A DNA stretch of 64,000 nucleotides from Parasponia andersonii (lineage: Eukaryota > Streptophyta > Magnoliopsida > Rosales > Cannabaceae). Positions 46,156-58,729 of the stretch are shown piece after piece. The notes under the pieces are model-generated. The model was not told the DNA's origin, made no database searches, and was given only the letters and a program-made list of their open reading frames with translations. The stretch covers positions 921,710-985,709 of the forward strand of contig JXTB01000064.1 of NCBI GenBank assembly GCA_002914805.1. The letters are read 5' to 3'. The stretch's first letter is position 1; every line of letters begins with the position of its first letter. The position numbers and the translations under genes are program-made.

Positions 46156-47152
46156 ACTCTTTTCTCTACATAACTACATACACGCAAATAATCGTGGATT
46201 TGTATCCTTATTAACTCTATCTTCTTCTTCTTCTATTTTTTTTTTTTTCGGATAACAGGAGTTTGTGGGAATCATTTATGCAATAAGTGCAATGGCCTCC
46301 TAGGAGTGCTGTTCTACCATAAGACTCTAAGATCACTTTTGGTACACCATATTTTATTATATTGTATCATGATGTATTGTATTAGGTTAAATTGTATTAT
46401 ATTATTCTATTATAATGCTATATTTGGTTTAGCATTGTATTAAGATGCATTAATAGTTAATTTTTTAAAATTACCACTTTTACATATTAATTTAGAAGAC
46501 AAAAATACTTTAAAAAATTATTTAGAAAAATACCACTTCCAAAATCACCACTTTTTTAAAAGATTTTTTAAAAATACCACTTTTGAACTTAATTTTATAA
46601 ATATGCTACTTTTAAAATTTTATTTAGAAAAATACCACTTTTGAAAGGGATAAAATGAATCATAAAGTGATATCAGAGTAATAGATGAGAGAGAAAGAAA
46701 AGAAAAAGAAAATGATGAGAGAGAAATTAATAATAAGAAAAGTGGGGAGAGTTAATATTGTATAATACTATATAACAATACAGTGTAATATACATTTTTT
46801 TTTCGTATTAGATAATATTCTTCGTATTGTATTAATTTTGATATCGTATTAAATGGTATAATAAAAAGTACAACCAAACACAATATTGTGTTTAATTAAT
46901 ATAATATAGAGTACTTATACAACATACCAAACATAACCTAAAAGACTATCCTTTCAGAAGCATACTCTTTTTTAGTGCAAATTCGCTACAATAAGTTTGG
47001 AATGTTGGACCTTATCTTCATCCTCAGGTGGAACCTGGCCCTTGGTATCCCAGACTATTCCTTTATTACCATGGTGGAATGTGTTTCATGGATCGTCACT
47101 AGAATTCGGTGGATGCCAATGACTGTGTTGAGCACTCGGCATTGAAGGTACC
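46156..47152 (+). pseudogene. Fourth FBT copy: intron 3 and broken exon 4 only
   Basis: 46156-46258 matches FBT-2 intron 3 (CATACACGCAAATAATCGTGG; T-rich tract; ATAACAG acceptor). Exon 4 starts at 46259 (GAGTTTGTGGGAATCATTTA) but loses ATGGT at about 46302, shifting the frame. A 608-bp MITE interrupts it at 46331-46938. It resumes at 46942 (AAGACTATCCTTTCAGAAGC), with further small changes and loss of the GCTTTGCCCTCTT segment near 47140. It ends at about 47152 against the LINE tail. Exons 1-3 are absent and the last third of exon 4 was not found. Confidence 0.85.
46331..46938. mobile_element. Harbinger-type MITE inside the FBT pseudo-exon
   Basis: 608 bp flanked by TAA (46328-46330 and 46939-46941). 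Imperfect inverted ends GATCACTTTTGGTA and GGTTATGTTTGGTA match at 10 of 14 positions. The interior is full of TTGTATTATATT-like words with no ORF. Because exon 4 reads continuously across it, the insertion site is exact. Confidence 0.8.
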
Positions 47153-47579
47153 TTTTTTTTTGGCGAACTTCGACAGAACGAGGGAAATTATATGAAGAGA
47201 GAAAGAAAAAGAAGAGATAGGTTGGAGAGAGGCATAAACCTGACCTCTTAAGACAAAGAAATAGAAAGAAATAAAATCAGCGAAACTGATAGTTAAGCTT
47301 CGCAATACAATCGTCGTAAATAAAATATGAAATAAAAGATGGAGCGTACCACCACCAAGTGGGACAAACAAAGGAAAGAGTACGAGAAGCTAAAGAATCA
47401 ACTACATGATTACCTTCACAATAAATATAAGTGACCACAAAATCTATATTAGCAATATACCCTAATGTTTTACACTAAGCTGATCTCTAACAAAAAGGAA
47501 CTTTAAAAGAACGGGTCAAAAGAGGAGAAACTATGTAGACTAAATCACTCTCTAACCAGATATAATTCCATCCATATTT

Positions 47580-47954
47580 CTATGCAAAATTAATTGCATA
47601 AATCACCGCTGCCAATTCTGTCTCAAAAGTGTAACTAATTCCTAAAGGAATAGAAAAACATCCGCGAACAAACTCTCTATGAGTTTGAAACACTCCTAAA
47701 CACCTAGAAGGACCCGGTGAGCTATAAGTAGAACCATCAGTATTGACCTTGATCAAAGATAAAGGAGGAGGTTTCCATATAATTTCAACAATGATCGGCG
47801 CCTTACAAGGCCTACCTTTGATTCGAAGCTCTCGTAAAATTAAGAGATCAGTCATAGAGTTAAACATAGAGCCAGAAACTAGAGACTCAGCCTCTTTAAT
47901 AAAATACCATAAGAGAATAAATGCTGAAGATATAGATGGTTTTTTTATCTTCAA
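47580..47954 (-). pseudogene. LINE C-terminal RNase H fragment
   Basis: Reads KPPPLSLIKVNTDGSTYSSP, then FETELAAVIYAINFA, typical of the RNase H that ends plant LINE polyproteins. Farther left, YCEGNHVVDSLAS (near 47390) is the last conserved motif in another piece of frame. Confidence 0.75.
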
Positions 47955-49244
47955 AAATTCCTAAATTCCAAAGATGCCATATAATCCAAAAAATAGAGAC
48001 CAAACCAACTTTTCAGAAAGCTCGAAGTTGTGGGGGCTAAGCGAGCAAAGTTGAGCTCTATCCTAAAAATCCCTCACAGAGCCCTCTAGGAAGACTAGAG
48101 TGTGAAATAATGAGGATAGGGCCGACCAAAGCTACACAATTAAGGACAATCGAGGAACAAATATGGTGAGTCCTTTACCGAAGAACGACAGAAACAATAG
48201 TAAGATGGAAGTTGAAAATCTCGTCTCATCAAAGAAGATGCAGTAGGAAGCTGATCATAAAGAGTCTTCCAAAGTAGAACTGACCTCAAAAGAGAGATGA
48301 AGAAAGATCAAATTTGCTTTCTCCAAGAGTAAATAACTGGAGAATCAGAAAAAGAAATATAAGCATCAAAGTAGGTAACCATACCATCCAAAGAACCCAT
48401 CCTGTACAAAGCATCCGGGTTATCTAAAATCATAACCGACTTAATAACATCAGTTATACTTGGAAAACGATCTATGAAAGTAAAGGAAGAGACTAACCCG
48501 AATCCGTTAAAAAATCCCTAACCAAACTCTCCAATGGAGGATCAAGAAATATAGAAGAAGATACCAAATCAAATAGCAGAGAACCCTGCCAATTATCAGT
48601 TTAAAATTTTACTTTAGAATGTCTTCCAACCAGCTAATGAGATTCTTCACGAAGATCTTGACATAAAGGGTGAAATCCAGGCCAAATGAAGGATTTAATC
48701 TGATATTTGAAATCTCGTTACTCCTAAAAAAATGTGCTCGAAGAAAAGAGAATAAATCAGAATCAACAATCATCACTCTCCAAGCAAACTTTTTGAGAAA
48801 GGCTTTGTTGAGCAAGGATAAGTCATAAAGACCTAAACCACCTTCATCTTTAGGCCGACAATATTTCTTCCATGAGACATAGACCGACTTTTTTTGGAGA
48901 ATAGAACCCGACCAAATAAAATTTCGAATTGTATTTGTTATTTTACTTAGCAAAGAATTAGGCCATCTGTAAATCTAAAAAGAATGAAGAATTGAACCAT
49001 AGATCACAGAACTAACTAGAGCAACTCTGCCAGTGAAGGAGACAGAAAACCCCATCTAACAACGAAATCGAGCTAGCAAACTATCTATCCAAGGAGTCAA
49101 CCATAACTAAAGATGAGCTCCCACAAATAAAAAAAACCCTAAGTAGGACAACGACTCTCCACCTCGCTTCATATCACAAATAGAAAGCAAATCTCTAATT
49201 CTGGCAGGAGAAATTCCCTTACCAAAATAGATATTAGACTTCTT

Positions 49245-51350
49245 CTAATTAATCAGTTGATACGAGAGAGACCCATACAACTCAAAAGCTGAATGAATAG
49301 CTCTCATGTTCTTTGGTGAAGCTCGACAAAAAATAAAAGCATCATCTATATACAAAAAGTTGGTCAAAGCACTCTTACCGCGAAGTGGAAAGATAGAATC
49401 AATAGCTCCTGTGCTAAAAAGATGAGTCAAGTAACGACTCAAAAAATCCTTTGCAAGGCAAACAAAGGAGAAGAGAGAGAGGATCACCTTGCCTAACCCC
49501 ACGAGAGCATGAAAAGTAACCATAAGGGGCCCAATCTAGAAGGACTGAAGTATGGGTAGTGCTAACGATAGCTGAGACATAAGCAGTGAAGGTACGTGAA
49601 AAACCAAAGGACTTGAGGACCTCTAGAACAAAGGACCAGCCAATAGAGTCAAAAGCCTTGCCATCGAAAGCCGGTTTATTTAAAGAGGTAAACACTCAGA
49701 GGCTTCCAAAATACAATCACCTATTTGCCTACCTTGCACAAACCTAAACTGATTCGAAGAGATAATTTGAGGACTAATAGGTCCTAGCCTAGTAGTAAGA
49801 ATCTTAGTGATAACCTTGAAGAAGAAATTTCTTAAAGTAATAGGCCAAAATTGCTCAATCTTATTTGCCTCTGTAACTTTAGGGATAAGGACAATAAAAT
49901 TAGACTTAATACTAGAGAACATCTTACCGGTACGAAAAAACTCCTGGACTGCTAAAATAAAATCATTACTCATAATGGGCCAGCAACTACAGAAAAAGCT
50001 TCCAGTATAGCCATTCGGACCAGGCGCACTAGAAGGATCCATATTAAAAATAATGTTTCTAATTTCTTGCTCAAAGAAAAGACTCAACAATCAAGCATTA
50101 TCATATTCAATAACCAAAGTGGGAACATATTCTCGAATAATAGAGAAGTTACTTGGAGAATGATTCAACTCAAAAAATAGAGAAGTATAAAAATCAACAG
50201 CATAAGTTGCAATACGATCCGGATCAGTCATAATCTCATCATTGATAATCAGAGACAGAGGCTTGTTAACTTTACGTCTCTTAAGAGTGTAAAAAGATAA
50301 GTTACGATCTCCTCCTTCTAACCAACAAATATGACACTTGTCTCTCAGAATAGAATCATACAGAGTTAAAGCATTATCCAGAGCAGTCAAAGCATTAGCC
50401 TCTTCCCGAAAGATCTCCTTAGAAAAGCCATCGACTTGCAACTTATTCTGAATTTCTATAACTCTATCCATAGACATGGTAACTCTAGGAGACAAATTAC
50501 CAAGAACTTCCTAATTCCAAGCACAAAGAGAAGCTTTGAGGAGTTTGAGTTTATGTAAAAGACGATAGGTGGGGTAACCTGAAACCTGAAAAGACTAAAC
50601 ACCAAAAACCAAATCGAGGAAAGTAGGGTCATCCACACAAACATTCTAAAAACGAAAAAGTTGAGGATGAGGAGCTTCTGAATCCCTTCCAATTAGAAGA
50701 AGAGGACAATGATCTGAATGCAAATGAGGCAAAGTGCTATAAGACAAATTAGACTAGAGATCAATAAACCCAGATGTACATAAAGCTTTGTCTAAACGGG
50801 AGAGAACTAGACCCCTCGCTCCTTTACCAATCTTAATGTAGAAAGTACCCCTAGTGTCCAAATCAATAAGAGTATAAGCACCCAAAAAACTAGTAAAGTC
50901 AAAACAAGAAGTAGAATATGTAGTATCCGTTGTCTCATGAAAGCAATAGTATTAAAATCAACCAAAACACACAAAATAAGAGCAACCATATCTAAAAGAG
51001 AACTCTAAAACTCCCTCCTAGAAGAGGAAGAAGAAGCACTATAAAAAAGGAATAGTGAACCGTTAAAGTACTCACCATAACCTCAAGAGAGACATGTTGA
51101 GAGTGATTATAAATGACCAACTGACTTTGAATTCTAATCGAAGTAAAAACCCAAATAGTAGGGGTGTCCACCTCATTAGTACAAACTAAAGACAAATCAA
51201 GACTAATCTAAAAAGAGTCTGAAATAACATTAATAGAATAGAGTAGCCCAACCAAACATACTGAATCCAATTTATAGCGAAGACAAAGGTCTCTAAGAGC
51301 TAATTGGATACTCCTATTAGAAATACCTCTACAGTTCCAATAAATTACCT
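49245..51350 (-). pseudogene. LINE ORF2 core: endonuclease and reverse transcriptase
   Basis: Pieces in shifting frames carry the endonuclease N-terminus (WNCRGISNRSIQLALRDLC), then the conserved linker and RT. RT segments include SNDFILAVQEFF, FIVLIPKVTEANKIEQFWPI, ISSNQFRFVQGRQIGDCILE, GKAFDSIGWSFVLEVLKSFG, SCSRGVRQGDPLS and NFLYIDDAFIFCRA. The catalytic DD pair is kept, but multiple stops prevent a full product. Confidence 0.82.
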
Positions 51351-52677
51351 TCATTTGGAGATAAGCTGCTAAGTAACCCGAGGGAGTAACATCGAAGTTA
51401 AAGACCTTATCCTTTTAGACGTTGCTCCTGTCTCACGAAAATCATCAGACACCTCCTAAAAAGAGACATTTACGTCATTTTTATTGAAAAGAGCCATATC
51501 AACCCTTGCTACATCAGCCCTTGCCCCATCTTCTTGTTGTAAATCATATTTATATCAAAGTTTTCTATAGTATTAGAACTAGAAAGTTTTCCTGAGGAAT
51601 CTGGAGGGTGAATATAATTCTTGGAACTATCAAGATTTACAGAAAGATTATTAGTCTCACTAACGTCATCAATGCTCTGAATCTTCTTCTTTCCCTTTTT
51701 AAACTTGACCTCATTGTTTGTCCCAAGAGTGTTAACCAAAAGAGAAAAAGAGTTCGTAATGGGCACCTTCATTAAATTAGGGATCAGTGCCTTAGTGGGA
51801 ATAACATTAGATAGAACGACATGAGTAGGAACCTCTATAGCTTTGGAAGACTTGGTAATAGGTCTATAAACTTGTTTACAAAATCTAGAACGTCCCTAAG
51901 TCATCTTTGAATCACCTTCGATAGGAGCCCCAACCTTACTGCTACACTTACAAGAAGTAGCGGTATGACCAATAGTTTGACATGTAGAGCAAAAGTGTGG
52001 TAGTCGTTCATACTCTGAAGGGATAAAGAAACAGTCACTACCAACTTCTACCATTAGAGAATCTATAATGGCTGAGATAAGTCAATGTCAATAAGGATCC
52101 TTGTAACCTTGCAAAATGACCAAACTCACCTTTAATTATCATCTCATCAAATCGTATAAGAATACCAATTCCACGAGTCAAATAAGAAAGAATATGCTAC
52201 TCCCAATAAGCCCAAAGAAGCTCCTGACAACGAACCCAAACTTGTCTATTTGTATAACTTTGAGAATATGGATTAAAATTTGGGAATAAGGTTGTAGGCG
52301 GAGGATCCCAAGTTTCAGATTTAAAGAACCCAAGCTCCAAACTTTATTCTTTTCCTCTTCTAAAACAAGGAGAATAAGGAAAAATCCCTTTCTAAGTGAT
52401 ATCAAACACCGTGTAGATGATAGTTTCCAAAAAGACTGAAGCTTTGCTCTTAAATCAGTAAGCTTCTAAGAGGAATCTCCCTTAGACAAAAATACTCTAC
52501 CAATCAATGAATATTGACACATTTCCAAGCGTTTCTTCAATACCAATTCATCCCCTTTACATAAACATAATTGCCTTTAATGATAGACTTAGAAATTTCT
52601 TTAGCAATGTTTGGAAGAGGAACATCCATATCTATCTTATTAACATTTGGCATAGAAACATCAAATTGAGAAAAACT

Positions 52678-55119
52678 AACCACTGCCCATAAGATTGTCA
52701 TCAGCAGAGATATAATATTCAAAAAATAAACTATAAGAGAAGAAAAGCGATAGTAATCTAGAAATTATTACAGTTTAGGTAGAAAAGAATGCTGAAGATT
52801 CAGATTCTTCAAAAGCAGTATCACAACATGAAGTAGAAGAACCAGTCTAGGAAAAGATTTCTGAAATATGTTGGTCAACTTATGAGAGAAGACCACCGAT
52901 GTGGCACTCAAATGATGTCACTAAGAGCAATATTGCATACTATCTTTTAATAGAGGATGGGAAGCCAATAACTTTTCATACGCAAATGTATCCCTGTGGA
53001 TGATAGTAATACAAGAAGAGATTGAAGCCCTTCACAAGAACAAGACACGGGATCTTGTTTTGCTACCAAAAGGAAGGAATGCCATTAGAAACAAATGGTT
53101 TTACAAGATCAAGCGTGATAGCAATGATCAAGTGGAGTGGTATCGTGCGAGATTAGTGGTCAAGGGATATGCTCAGAAAAAAGATACTGACTTCAATGAG
53201 ATATTTTCACCTGTGGTTCGATTCATAATAGTCAAAGTGGTTCTAGTGATGTGTGCTATATTTGACCTATATCTAGAGCAACTAGATGTAAAAACTACTT
53301 TTCTTCATAGAGAACTTGAAAAAGAGTTTTATATGCTCTAACCAGGAGATTTTGCTAAAACAGACGAAGAGAACTTAGTTTGTAGGTTGAAAAAATTTCT
53401 ATACGGTCTCAAACAGGTGCCGAGGTATTGGTATAAGAGACTTGATTTCTTTATTATAAGCCTTAGGTATAACAGATTCTATTTAGACCACTACACATAC
53501 TTCATAAAGTTTGATGAAGATAGTGATTTTATTATTTTATTATTGTATGTGGACGATATATTGGTAACAATCCCCAACAAAGATCGAGTCTAAGAATTGA
53601 AGGCACAGTTAGCTAGTGAATTAGATATGAAAGACTCAGGACCAGTAAATAAAATTCTAGAGATGCAAATTTATTGAGGCAGAGATAACAGAAAAGTTTG
53701 GCTTTCTCAAAAGGATTATTTGAAGAAAATCTTACGACACTTCAATATGTAAGATTGTAAGCCAATTTCTACCATACTTCCTATTAACTTCAAGTTATCC
53801 TCCGGGACACGTCATAGTAATGAAGCAAAGATGATAGAGATGTCTCGAGTACTGTATACATCAGTGGTGGGAAGCCTAATGTTCACTATGATATGTACAA
53901 TACTAGATATTGTACAAATAGTAGGAACGGTTAGTCAGTATTTAGCGAATCTTGGTGGAAAGTGTTGGAATGCTGTGAAGAGGATTTTGAGATACATGAA
54001 AGGGACCTCAGAGGCTGCATTATATTATAGAGGATCAAAATTTATTATTAGAGGATATGTTGATTTAAATTTTACGGGCAATTTTGATAAACTAAAATCT
54101 ACTACAAACTATATGTTCACTCTTGCAGAAGGAACTGTAAGTTAAATTTCGAAATTGTAAATTATTATGGCTTTATCTACAATAGAAGTAGAACATATGG
54201 TGGCTATACAAACTTGCAAAGATGCTATTTAACTTCAAAGGTTATGGAGGAACTCGAGCATAAATAAGAGAAGATTTTTCTGTTTTATGACAGTTAAAGT
54301 ACCTTGCACATTACAAAGAATCCAGCCTTTCACTCTAGGACAAATCACATAGGTATTCAATATCATTTTGTTCGAGAAGTAGTAGAAGATGAAAGTATGG
54401 ATATAAAGAAGATTCATACCAAAGAAAACCTAGCAGAAACTTTATCCAAACCAATCACACTGATAAGTTCCAATGATATAAATCTTTATATAGCCTAGTA
54501 GATATGTAGGCAGTATAAAGAATTGACAAGCGAAGAAAAAAAAAAGATTTATCAAGTGTGAAAATATGATTAAAACGTCAATCTTCAAGTAGAAGAATGT
54601 GGTTAACATTTATAGCTTACCGCAATATTGAGAGCTGTTCAAAGGGTGGCACTAGCTGCCACAAAAGTTGTAATTGGTGCCGCCCATGTTTTTATATATA
54701 TATATATAGGAATTTAAAATTGAGAGAATATGAGAGGAGTTTCACCTAGGAATACTCATCTCTTCCAAATCATTTTGTATCCCATTCCAAAATATTTCTT
54801 TTCTATCTTAAGAGATAGTTTAAACTTAGAAATTCCTCTTAAGTATCCCACTTTAGTTTTCTCCTAATTTATTTAGAGAGTATTTTTCCTATTTCAGAAG
54901 AGAGCAGTTTATTTCTACTCTCCTTATATTTAGACAGAAAAGTGAGTTGTAATCTCCTTTTCATAGTAAAATTCTTTATAGCCTTGTTCGAGAACGTAGT
55001 TTAAATTAGATAAATCACATTAAATCTTTTGTATGCCTAATCTATTTCATTTTACCTATATTTTCTCAACTCGTATTTTTGTTGCATGTTATCACTTCTG
55101 CAAATTCGATCTCCTAATA
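52678..55119 (+). mobile_element. Copia 3' half with 3' LTR (Copia-2)
   Basis: It starts within the end of integrase (CTGCCCATAAGATTGTCATC, collinear with 43800 of Copia-1 on its minus strand). RT follows at 53000-53600 (ARLVVKGYAQKKDTDF; LLYVDDILV), then RNase H in pieces at 53830-54500 (TKENLAETLSKPI), then the LTR 54598-55119. It is closely related to Copia-1 but opposite in orientation and without a 5' half. Many stops are present. Its left edge meets the 5' end of the LINE. Confidence 0.85.
54598..55119 (+). repeat. 3' LTR of Copia-2
   Basis: Begins after the purine tract CAAGTAGAAGAA and ends CAAATTCGATCTCCTAATA, matching GCAAAGCCGATCTCCTAACA of Copia-1. The 522-bp length is similar to the Copia-1 LTRs. 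Confidence 0.75.
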
Positions 55120-55320
55120 TAAACTACAATATTATTTTCTTTTTGAGATACATAAACTACATTAAAAAAAAAAAAGAGATATGAGCTTAAATGTTTAAGG
55201 GAACTTCAAATTTTTAAGTTCATAGTAAAAACATAATTAAATTTATTAAACATACTTTTAGTTTTGATATGTACAAAGAGACCATATATGTTCGGCAATA
55301 TTATCTCTGAAATTTTCCAT

Positions 55321-55608
55321 CTAGATAATATACGTTAGACTAAAGTTTATTTCTAGAGTTGCAGAACTTTCAACTTCATCATTTCCATCTGTCTCGTTTC
55401 CTTGTAGTACTTCTGTTTGATTTTGATTTCCTTCAATATCTTCAAGTGGCACTGCATTAACATCATATTGATAAAATATACTATCATTTATAGAATGCAA
55501 CCTAATAAAGTTGTGTATTACATAACATACACTATATAAGATATAGACATATTTTATATAAACAAAGAATCCAAAAATGGATAGCTTAAAAAAAAAAAGA
55601 ACCAGCAA
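55321..55608 (-). pseudogene. PIF/Harbinger transposase (HARBI1/ALP1-like) C-terminal fragment
   Basis: The minus-strand frame contains CYVIHNFIRLHSINDSIFYQ, resembling the conserved CCVLHNFIR motif near the end of Harbinger nucleases, followed by an acidic tail. No DDE core was found around it, so this is a remnant. Recognition is by motif only. Confidence 0.5.
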
Positions 55609-57607
55609 CTTAGATATATGGCAGTCAGGTATTTGATAGATTTACACCAATGCAAAATCCTAAAGATATCAGATTTTTTCTTAATAATAACTTACATAAT
55701 CAAATAAAGAAATACAAAGGAACTCCACACATATACACAGATACAAAAAGCACACAATTTTACATAAAAATGTACACAAGTATCTTAATACATAATCAAA
55801 AGTCATAATTCTACTGAAAGTGATAAGAAAGCATCACTTAATAGGCTGAACTAGCTTGATACGACAGTAATATCAGATTAGAAAACCATTGCACAAGGTA
55901 AGAGAGCTTTTGTATTCTATAACTTATACAAAAGAACAATTAATAGAAGAGTGACAAAGTATAACAAGTGAAAAGAATATTCATACTTTATACTACAACA
56001 ATTTTCCCACTTTCATTTGCACAACTAACCTGAATAGAATGCTTCGAAATCCTTGAAAAACATTTGGAAAAGTCATCTATTTGAATAATATATGTAGATT
56101 ATAAGTTCTATAAGACGAGTATAATGCAATACATAACATCATAAACTATAAGTATTAAGAAAGTATAGAAATTTCTAAGATCACAAACTACTTAACTCTT
56201 CATGTGACTAGTTAATTATTAGGTAGTAATTAAATAGAAACTATCATCCTCAGTACTTAATCAAGGAGTTTAATTTTTTATTCTTCTATTTTCTTTTTTT
56301 GTTGTCTCTATAGCATGGTTCACATATGACAGTTGTACGTGTTATAATAGCTTATCGCTTCTAATGTATTAATGATTAAGTTACACGTACACATATAACC
56401 TCTATTTGTTAACATCTTTTTGTTAACAATAATTTCCAAACTATCCAGAACATCAATTTATAAGTATAAGGAAAGTATGGATGTTATTACAGCTTAAAGG
56501 ATGAAATTTTGGACATGTTTTTGTCCACTTTCACAATTATTCAAGAGCAAAAGCTAGTACATAAACTATAAAATAATACCCATGAATACATCTAGTCTCT
56601 ACAATGACAATTTATTACAATCATAACTTAAGATCAAAATCTTCGTGAGCCCAGAATATGTCATCAAACACTAGTAATGTGCCAACCAAATTGGGATCTA
56701 TAGCTAAAACTAAGAAAGAAGAATTTACTAGAAACCATGAAAATAAAATAATAAATATAATCATAAAAATTTCACCAAACAAAATAAAGAAAAATGCCTA
56801 GAAATATATAAATTTATAGAAAACTCATAACAAAACACCCAAACATAGATCTGTGAGATTTATGTTATTATCAAATTGGGATCTAGGGCTAGAAAATATG
56901 AAGAAAAATCGAATTGATTTGAACTAATCTGTGATTTTCGGTGACAAACGTATGAGAGAGCACACGATTTTCAGAAATTCATGAGAGGACTGGAGAAGAT
57001 GCACCAGAGACAGCAGAGACCTACTCTTTGCATCTTCTGGAATGAGAGAGAGAAAAAAAAAAAAAAAAAAAAAACAAGGCAGGAAACAATTATTTCCTAT
57101 TTTCAAGTTTTAGGATTTTTTTTCCTTTAATTTTCAAATTCTCAACTTAAAATTGGGCCACAAAACACATTTTATTGGGCTTTTTTTTTTGGTCTGTTTT
57201 CAAAACATAAAATTGGAATTAAAAAGAGTATCAAACGAACCCTAATAATTTTCCTCTTGTTAACCTTGCTCTTTCTTGCCCACTAGGTTTGAAATTTGGA
57301 TTTTTGGGATGGAAAAAAAATAAATTCAAAAGAATTTCATTTTTCTCTAGTTTGAATTTTTATCAAAATTTGAAAGTAAAATCTTACAGAAAAAATTTAA
57401 GAAATGTTTAGAAAAATATTTTAGAATTTAGATTATAATAAAAAGATGAGTGGAAAGAAAGTTTTGAAAGTGAAATCTTGTAAAGTTTTGAAAGTGAAAT
57501 CTTGTAGGATTTAAGAAAAAAAATATTTTTTCCCTCATTTTTTTGCAATTTACTTTCACTATTTTTTTTCTCTCCTAAAATCCAAAATCCAAATATAGCC
57601 AATATAA
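55609..57607. other. AT-rich spacer
   Basis: No gene, RNA or element ends were recognised. A run of about 22 A lies near 57053-57074 within a short purine-rich stretch. Confidence 0.5.
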
Positions 57608-58362
57608 GAGCATCTATAATAGACATAGTAAATGTCATACTAATGCTAAATTTTAATATTTGGTTGAAAAATAAGTCTCAATGGTATACTATATTTGGAG
57701 TAATTTTTAGCATGTATTATTTATTATACCAAACATAGCACGGAGAATAACACATATTAAATTTTAGTATGTGATATTATATATAATATTGCTACTATTT
57801 TAAATGTAAAATATTCATATGTTTCACAATATTATCAAAATTCAATGTATTTATATAAAATTTTTCTTTAAATTTTATTTAGTTTATACTTTATCCTCAC
57901 TAAATTATAATAAACTAGAATTAATAGAATAATAAAATTTTATTTACAATTTTTTCACATCAACTATATTTTTATTTATTTACATAGGATATGAGTAATT
58001 CTAAATTGGTAGATGAAGTTAATTTTTATGACAAGCAATTAGATGATAAAATAATAAAAGTTAATAGTAGAAAAAAGATATTTTATATATAAAACTATTT
58101 AAAATACAAAATAGCATTTTTCGTTAGCATATATACATTGAAGCAAAATTTAAGAGGTGCATGCCAAATTTGGCATGACAATAAAATTTAATAGTTGAAA
58201 AAAGATATTTTATACATAAAATTGTTTAAAATACAAAATAGCCATTTCTTTTAGCATGAATATATTGGAGCAAAATTCAAAAAGTGCATACCAAATTTGG
58301 CAATATGATACCAAATTTAGCAATAGCATCCTATTTTTAAACATAATGCATTGGAGATTGCC
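57608..58362. mobile_element. Possible MITE with internal 127-bp tandem duplication
   Basis: The left end GAGCATCTATAATAGACATA and the right end reverse-complemented, GGCAATCTCCAATGCATTAT, are imperfect inverted repeats of a common plant MITE style. Inside, a block starting AAAAAAGATATTTTATAYAT occurs at 58071 and 58198, each followed by TTTAAAATACAAAATAGC and later a CCAAATTTGGCA word. No clear target duplication was found. Confidence 0.4.
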
Positions 58363-58729
58363 TAACCTAAATCCCATAATATTAGTGATTTCTGTCTTCA
58401 ATAGTTGTCTTAAAAATAATTGTGTTTTGTTGTTAAAAAACTTTTTAATAGTGATTGGATTTCAATAGCTATGGTGGTTGTTTTTTAATTTTATGTTTTC
58501 ATAGGTATTAGAGCAATTCTAAAAGGCAATATATAATGCTGATACCAAATGATTTGTTACTTTGTTATAAACTGATTATAATTATACTTCAAATGGAATC
58601 CATTTGGGACATAATTTACTAGTTATAATTACTAAGTAATAGAATGGGCACCAATAGTTCCACTTAGTATTGCTCTGGGTGTTATGATCAATATTGCTTA
58701 ATGAATTGCAATTTTTTTTCATAGATTCT

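Larger units (their letters stand above)
47153..52677 (-). mobile_element. Degenerate L1-type LINE, near full length
   Basis: Minus-strand non-LTR retrotransposon. Its 3' end is at the left, where a 9-T run (47153-47161) is the poly(A) tail read on +. From right to left it shows an ORF1-like part with a DUF4283-type stretch (VWSLGSLNLK near 52330) and a zinc knuckle (CSTCQTIGHTATSC near 51985), an endonuclease start (IYWNCRGISNRS near 51330), RT (PSSAPGPNGY near 50035; GVRQGDPLS near 49490; YIDD near 49350), the post-RT region (PKDEGGLGLYDLSLLNKA near 48825) and RNase H (VNTDGS near 47740). Stops and frameshifts are frequent. Confidence 0.85.
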
